DNA of 17,497 nucleotides from Phycisphaerae bacterium (lineage in GTDB: Bacteria; Planctomycetota; Phycisphaerae; UBA1845; PWPN01): the NCBI GenBank assembly GCA_035384605.1, contig DAOOIV010000103.1:1-17497 (forward strand), in the 5' to 3' direction. Below, piece after piece: positions 15,669-17,497 of the stretch (positions are counted from its first letter, which is position 1; each line of letters opens with the position of its first letter). The translations under genes and the position numbers were made by a program. Under the pieces are notes generated by a model. That model was not told the origin of the DNA, did no database searches, and worked only from the letters and a program-made list of their open reading frames with translations.

Positions 15669-16954
15669 GCACGGAACCGACCATCATCTGTCCGAACTGC
15701 CGAACGGAAATCAGGCTTACCGAATCTCTGGCCGCCCCGCTGATCGAATCGACCCGCCGTGAATTCGAGCAGCGTCTCGCCCGCAAAGATCAGGAAATCG
15801 CCAAGCGGGAGCAGGCCATCAAAGAGCGCGAGAGCGCCCTCGCCCGCGAGAAGGAATCGGTCGACCAGCAGGTCCTGGAGAAGCTCAAGCAGGAGCGAAC
15901 GAGAATCGCCGCCGAAGAAGCCAGGAAGGCCAAGCTCGCCCTGGCGAACGACCTGGATCAGAAAGCCAGGGAACTTGCCGATCTTCAGGAGATCCTCAAG
16001 CAGCGCGACCAGAAACTGGCCGAGGCCCAGAAGGCCCAAGCCGAGCTGATCCGCAAACAGCGAGAGCTGGACGATGCCCAGCGCGAGATGGAACTCACCA
16101 TCGAAAAACGCGTTCAGGAATCATTGGACAAGACCCGCGAACAGGCAAAACGCGAGGCCGAGGAGCAGTTGAGGCTCAAGGTGATGGAGAAAGAGCAGAC
16201 CATTGCTTCCATGCAGAAGCAGATTGAGGAGCTGAAGCGCAAGGCTGAACAGGGCTCGCAACAGCTTCAAGGCGAGGTCCAGGAACTGCAGCTCGAATCT
16301 CTTCTCGCGGCCCGGTTTCCGCAAGACGTCTTTGAGCCGGTGCCCAAGGGCGAACACGGCGGCGATCTTCTTCAGCGGGTTGTCGCGCCCACCGTGGGCC
16401 GGTGCGGCACGATCCTCTGGGAGTCCAAGCGGACCAAGGCCTGGAGCGAGGGCTGGCTGCCCAAGCTGCGCGAGGATCAACGCGCCGCCCAGGCCGAGAT
16501 CGCCATTATTGTGAGCCAGGCGATGCCCAAGGGCATCGAGTCGTTTGACATGATTGACGGCGTCTGGGTGACGCACCCGCGAACGGCGATTCCGGTCGCC
16601 ATGGCCGTGCGCCAGACTCTCGTGGAGGTCGCCGCCGCTCGCCAAGCCGGCGAGGGACAGCAAACCAAGATGGAACTGATTTACCAGTATTTGACCGGCC
16701 CGCGCTTTCGCCTCCGCGTGCAGGCCATCGTCGAGGCCTTTTCCACCATGCAGGAAGACCTGGAGAAGGAGCGTAGGGCGATCACCAAGCAGTGGGAAAA
16801 ACGCCGCGAGCAGCTTGACCGCGTCATGTACGCCACAGTTGGGATGTACGGTGATTTGCAGGGTATAGCTGGTAAAACACTACAAGAGATCGAGGGTCTC
16901 GATCTGCATCTTCCGGAGCAGGACTCATCGCGGGGACAACCCCGACTGCCGTGA
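15665..16954 (+). CDS. DUF2130 family coiled-coil, nuclease-like protein
   Basis: This is a 429-residue cytoplasmic protein with no signal or membrane segment. It opens with a half zinc-ribbon (CPNC at 9-12, no partner pair seen). Residues about 27-205 are a long charged coiled coil. The DUF2130 domain (about 206-400) contains LLAARFPQDVFEPV, KGEHGGDLLQRV, GTILWESKRTKAWSEGWLPKLREDQ and MIDGVWVTHP. Asp234 with Glu253-Ser-Lys255 has the spacing of a PD-(D/E)xK nuclease core, and the layout resembles RmuC. DNA cleavage or binding is an inference from this resemblance. A second helical segment (360-390) follows. The ATG at 15665 has a purine-rich AGGAGC just upstream (about 15650-15657). An alternative upstream start at 15590 has no site. 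Its function is not established. Confidence 0.85.
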   Translation: MSTEPTIICPNCRTEIRLTESLAAPLIESTRREFEQRLARKDQEIAKREQAIKERESALAREKESVDQQVLEKLKQERTRIAAEEARKAKLALANDLDQKARELADLQEILKQRDQKLAEAQKAQAELIRKQRELDDAQREMELTIEKRVQESLDKTREQAKREAEEQLRLKVMEKEQTIASMQKQIEELKRKAEQGSQQLQGEVQELQLESLLAARFPQDVFEPVPKGEHGGDLLQRVVAPTVGRCGTILWESKRTKAWSEGWLPKLREDQRAAQAEIAIIVSQAMPKGIESFDMIDGVWVTHPRTAIPVAMAVRQTLVEVAAARQAGEGQQTKMELIYQYLTGPRFRLRVQAIVEAFSTMQEDLEKERRAITKQWEKRREQLDRVMYATVGMYGDLQGIAGKTLQEIEGLDLHLPEQDSSRGQPRLP

Positions 16955-17049
16955 AACGACGGGGAGGCAGGCGGGCCGAGAGCGGAGGATGGAAGAATGA
17001 GTCTGTATCGGGGGCGGTGTAGGGATATCGAGGGGCACGGGCGCGGCCG

Positions 17050-17100
17050 GGCGATTGAAGCGATGCTGAAGGTTGGGTTCATTTGGCGTTTTGCGTGGTC
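17050..17100 (+). repeat. Diverged repeat copy A
   Basis: This 51-nt segment starts with GGCGATTG, has GTTGGGTT in the middle and ends GTGGTC. The segment at 17361-17413 keeps the same landmarks in the same order and near-identical spacing (GGCGAATTG, GTTGGGTT, TGTGGCG, GTGGTC). The similarity is partial, so this may be a decayed intergenic repeat or shared base composition. Confidence 0.25.
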
Positions 17101-17360
17101 GGCGACGAGCCGTTGGCCGTCGGCCGGGGTGCGCACGTCCGGCTCCTGCACATAAAGGCTTGTAAATATTGAGCATACAGGTCGCGCGTGTCGGGGTTAT
17201 CGAGATTGTATCGATCATCATCTTCTCTCCTTGGGCCGCCGGGAGATTGATTCGATTGAAGTCCGTCGGCTCGTGCGTTCGGCGCGCAGGGTCTCCGCCG
17301 GTGTTGTCGGGAGGGAGAACACGGGGGGTGCTCCGGAAAGGGCGGGTGGAGCGGAGCGGC

Positions 17361-17413
17361 GGCGAATTGCGGTTGCGCTTGATGTTGGGTTTGTGTGGCG
17401 CGGGGGAGTGGTC
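17361..17413 (+). repeat. Diverged repeat copy B
   Basis: This is the second copy of the segment described at 17050-17100, in direct orientation about 310 bp downstream. Landmark motifs and total length (53 against 51 nt) are kept, while the bases between them differ. Confidence 0.25.
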
Positions 17414-17475
17414 AAGGTGGCGGCAGGTCGACGCCCTGCTTGGTCGATGCGACTTGGCGGGGCTGTGACCCGCTG

Positions 17476-17497
17476 GTCCCAGATTCCCATCTGGGAC
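17476..17497. repeat. Perfect 8-bp inverted repeat at the window edge
   Basis: GTCCCAGA (17476-17483) and TCTGGGAC (17490-17497) form a perfect stem around the loop TTCCCA. The right arm ends at the last base of the window, so the stem may be longer. It could be a REP-like palindrome, the end of a mobile element or a terminator for a gene beyond the edge. Confidence 0.45.

Larger units (their letters stand above)
16955..17475. other. Non-coding 3' stretch with diverged repeats
   Basis: No convincing gene is present in about 520 bp. Open frames on both strands are low-complexity and lack ribosome sites. An AT-rich patch near 17155-17180 stands out from the GC-rich surroundings and may be part of a promoter, but I cannot assign a strand. 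Two related segments (17050-17100 and 17361-17413) are listed separately. Confidence 0.55.

Noticed and set aside
1..17497. tRNA, rRNA, CRISPR array, transposase or integrase
   Set aside because: I looked for repeated spacers, cloverleaf-like segments, rRNA-like conserved stretches and recombinase motifs on both strands and saw none.

Overview
The window is high-GC bacterial DNA that looks like a planctomycete, probably Phycisphaerae or a relative. This is inferred from gene content only: a Tat-exported Gfo/Idh/MocA oxidoreductase, a secreted HEAT-repeat protein, a glycosidase ending in paired dockerin-like calcium loops, three exported sulfatases in a row, and two large sulfatase fusions. 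No rRNA, tRNA, CRISPR array, transposase or integrase was seen.

Layout. (1) 1-323 is a gene-free leader with small inverted repeats. (2) 324-3062 holds two co-directional genes, an exported oxidoreductase and a secreted HEAT-repeat protein. (3) 3072-4697, on the minus strand and convergent with them, encodes a secreted clan GH-A-like glycosidase with a BACON-like domain and a dockerin-like tail. (4) 4698-5201 is non-coding and carries a short repeat-like element. (5) 5202-5753 encodes a two-helix membrane protein of the DUF6141 type; 5789-7204, convergent with it, encodes a membrane diguanylate cyclase with an intact GGDEY site and RxxD inhibitory site. (6) 7205-8042 has no convincing gene but contains a possible gene relic. 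(7) 8043-15432 is the centrepiece: a 17-codon leader ORF with a perfect Shine-Dalgarno, then three sulfatases. The first is iduronate-2-sulfatase-like. The second is fused to a LamG-like and a DUF1961-like domain. The third is fused to a glycosidase-like beta-propeller. (8) 15549-16954 holds a possible 39-codon ORF overlapping by ATGA the start of a DUF2130 coiled-coil, nuclease-like protein. (9) 16955-17497 is non-coding, with two diverged copies of a ~50-nt segment and a perfect hairpin at the very edge.

How the genes may work together. The three sulfatases all keep the Cys-type formylglycine motif and have export signals. With the secreted glycosidase and exported oxidoreductase they suggest a locus for taking apart a sulfated, branched polysaccharide outside the cytoplasm. 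No sulfatase maturase (anSME or FGE), transporter or dedicated regulator lies in the window, so these must be elsewhere. The diguanylate cyclase, DUF6141 and DUF2130 genes look like unrelated housekeeping or signalling neighbours. The most unusual items are the two sulfatase fusions and the two small ORFs with strong translation signals.
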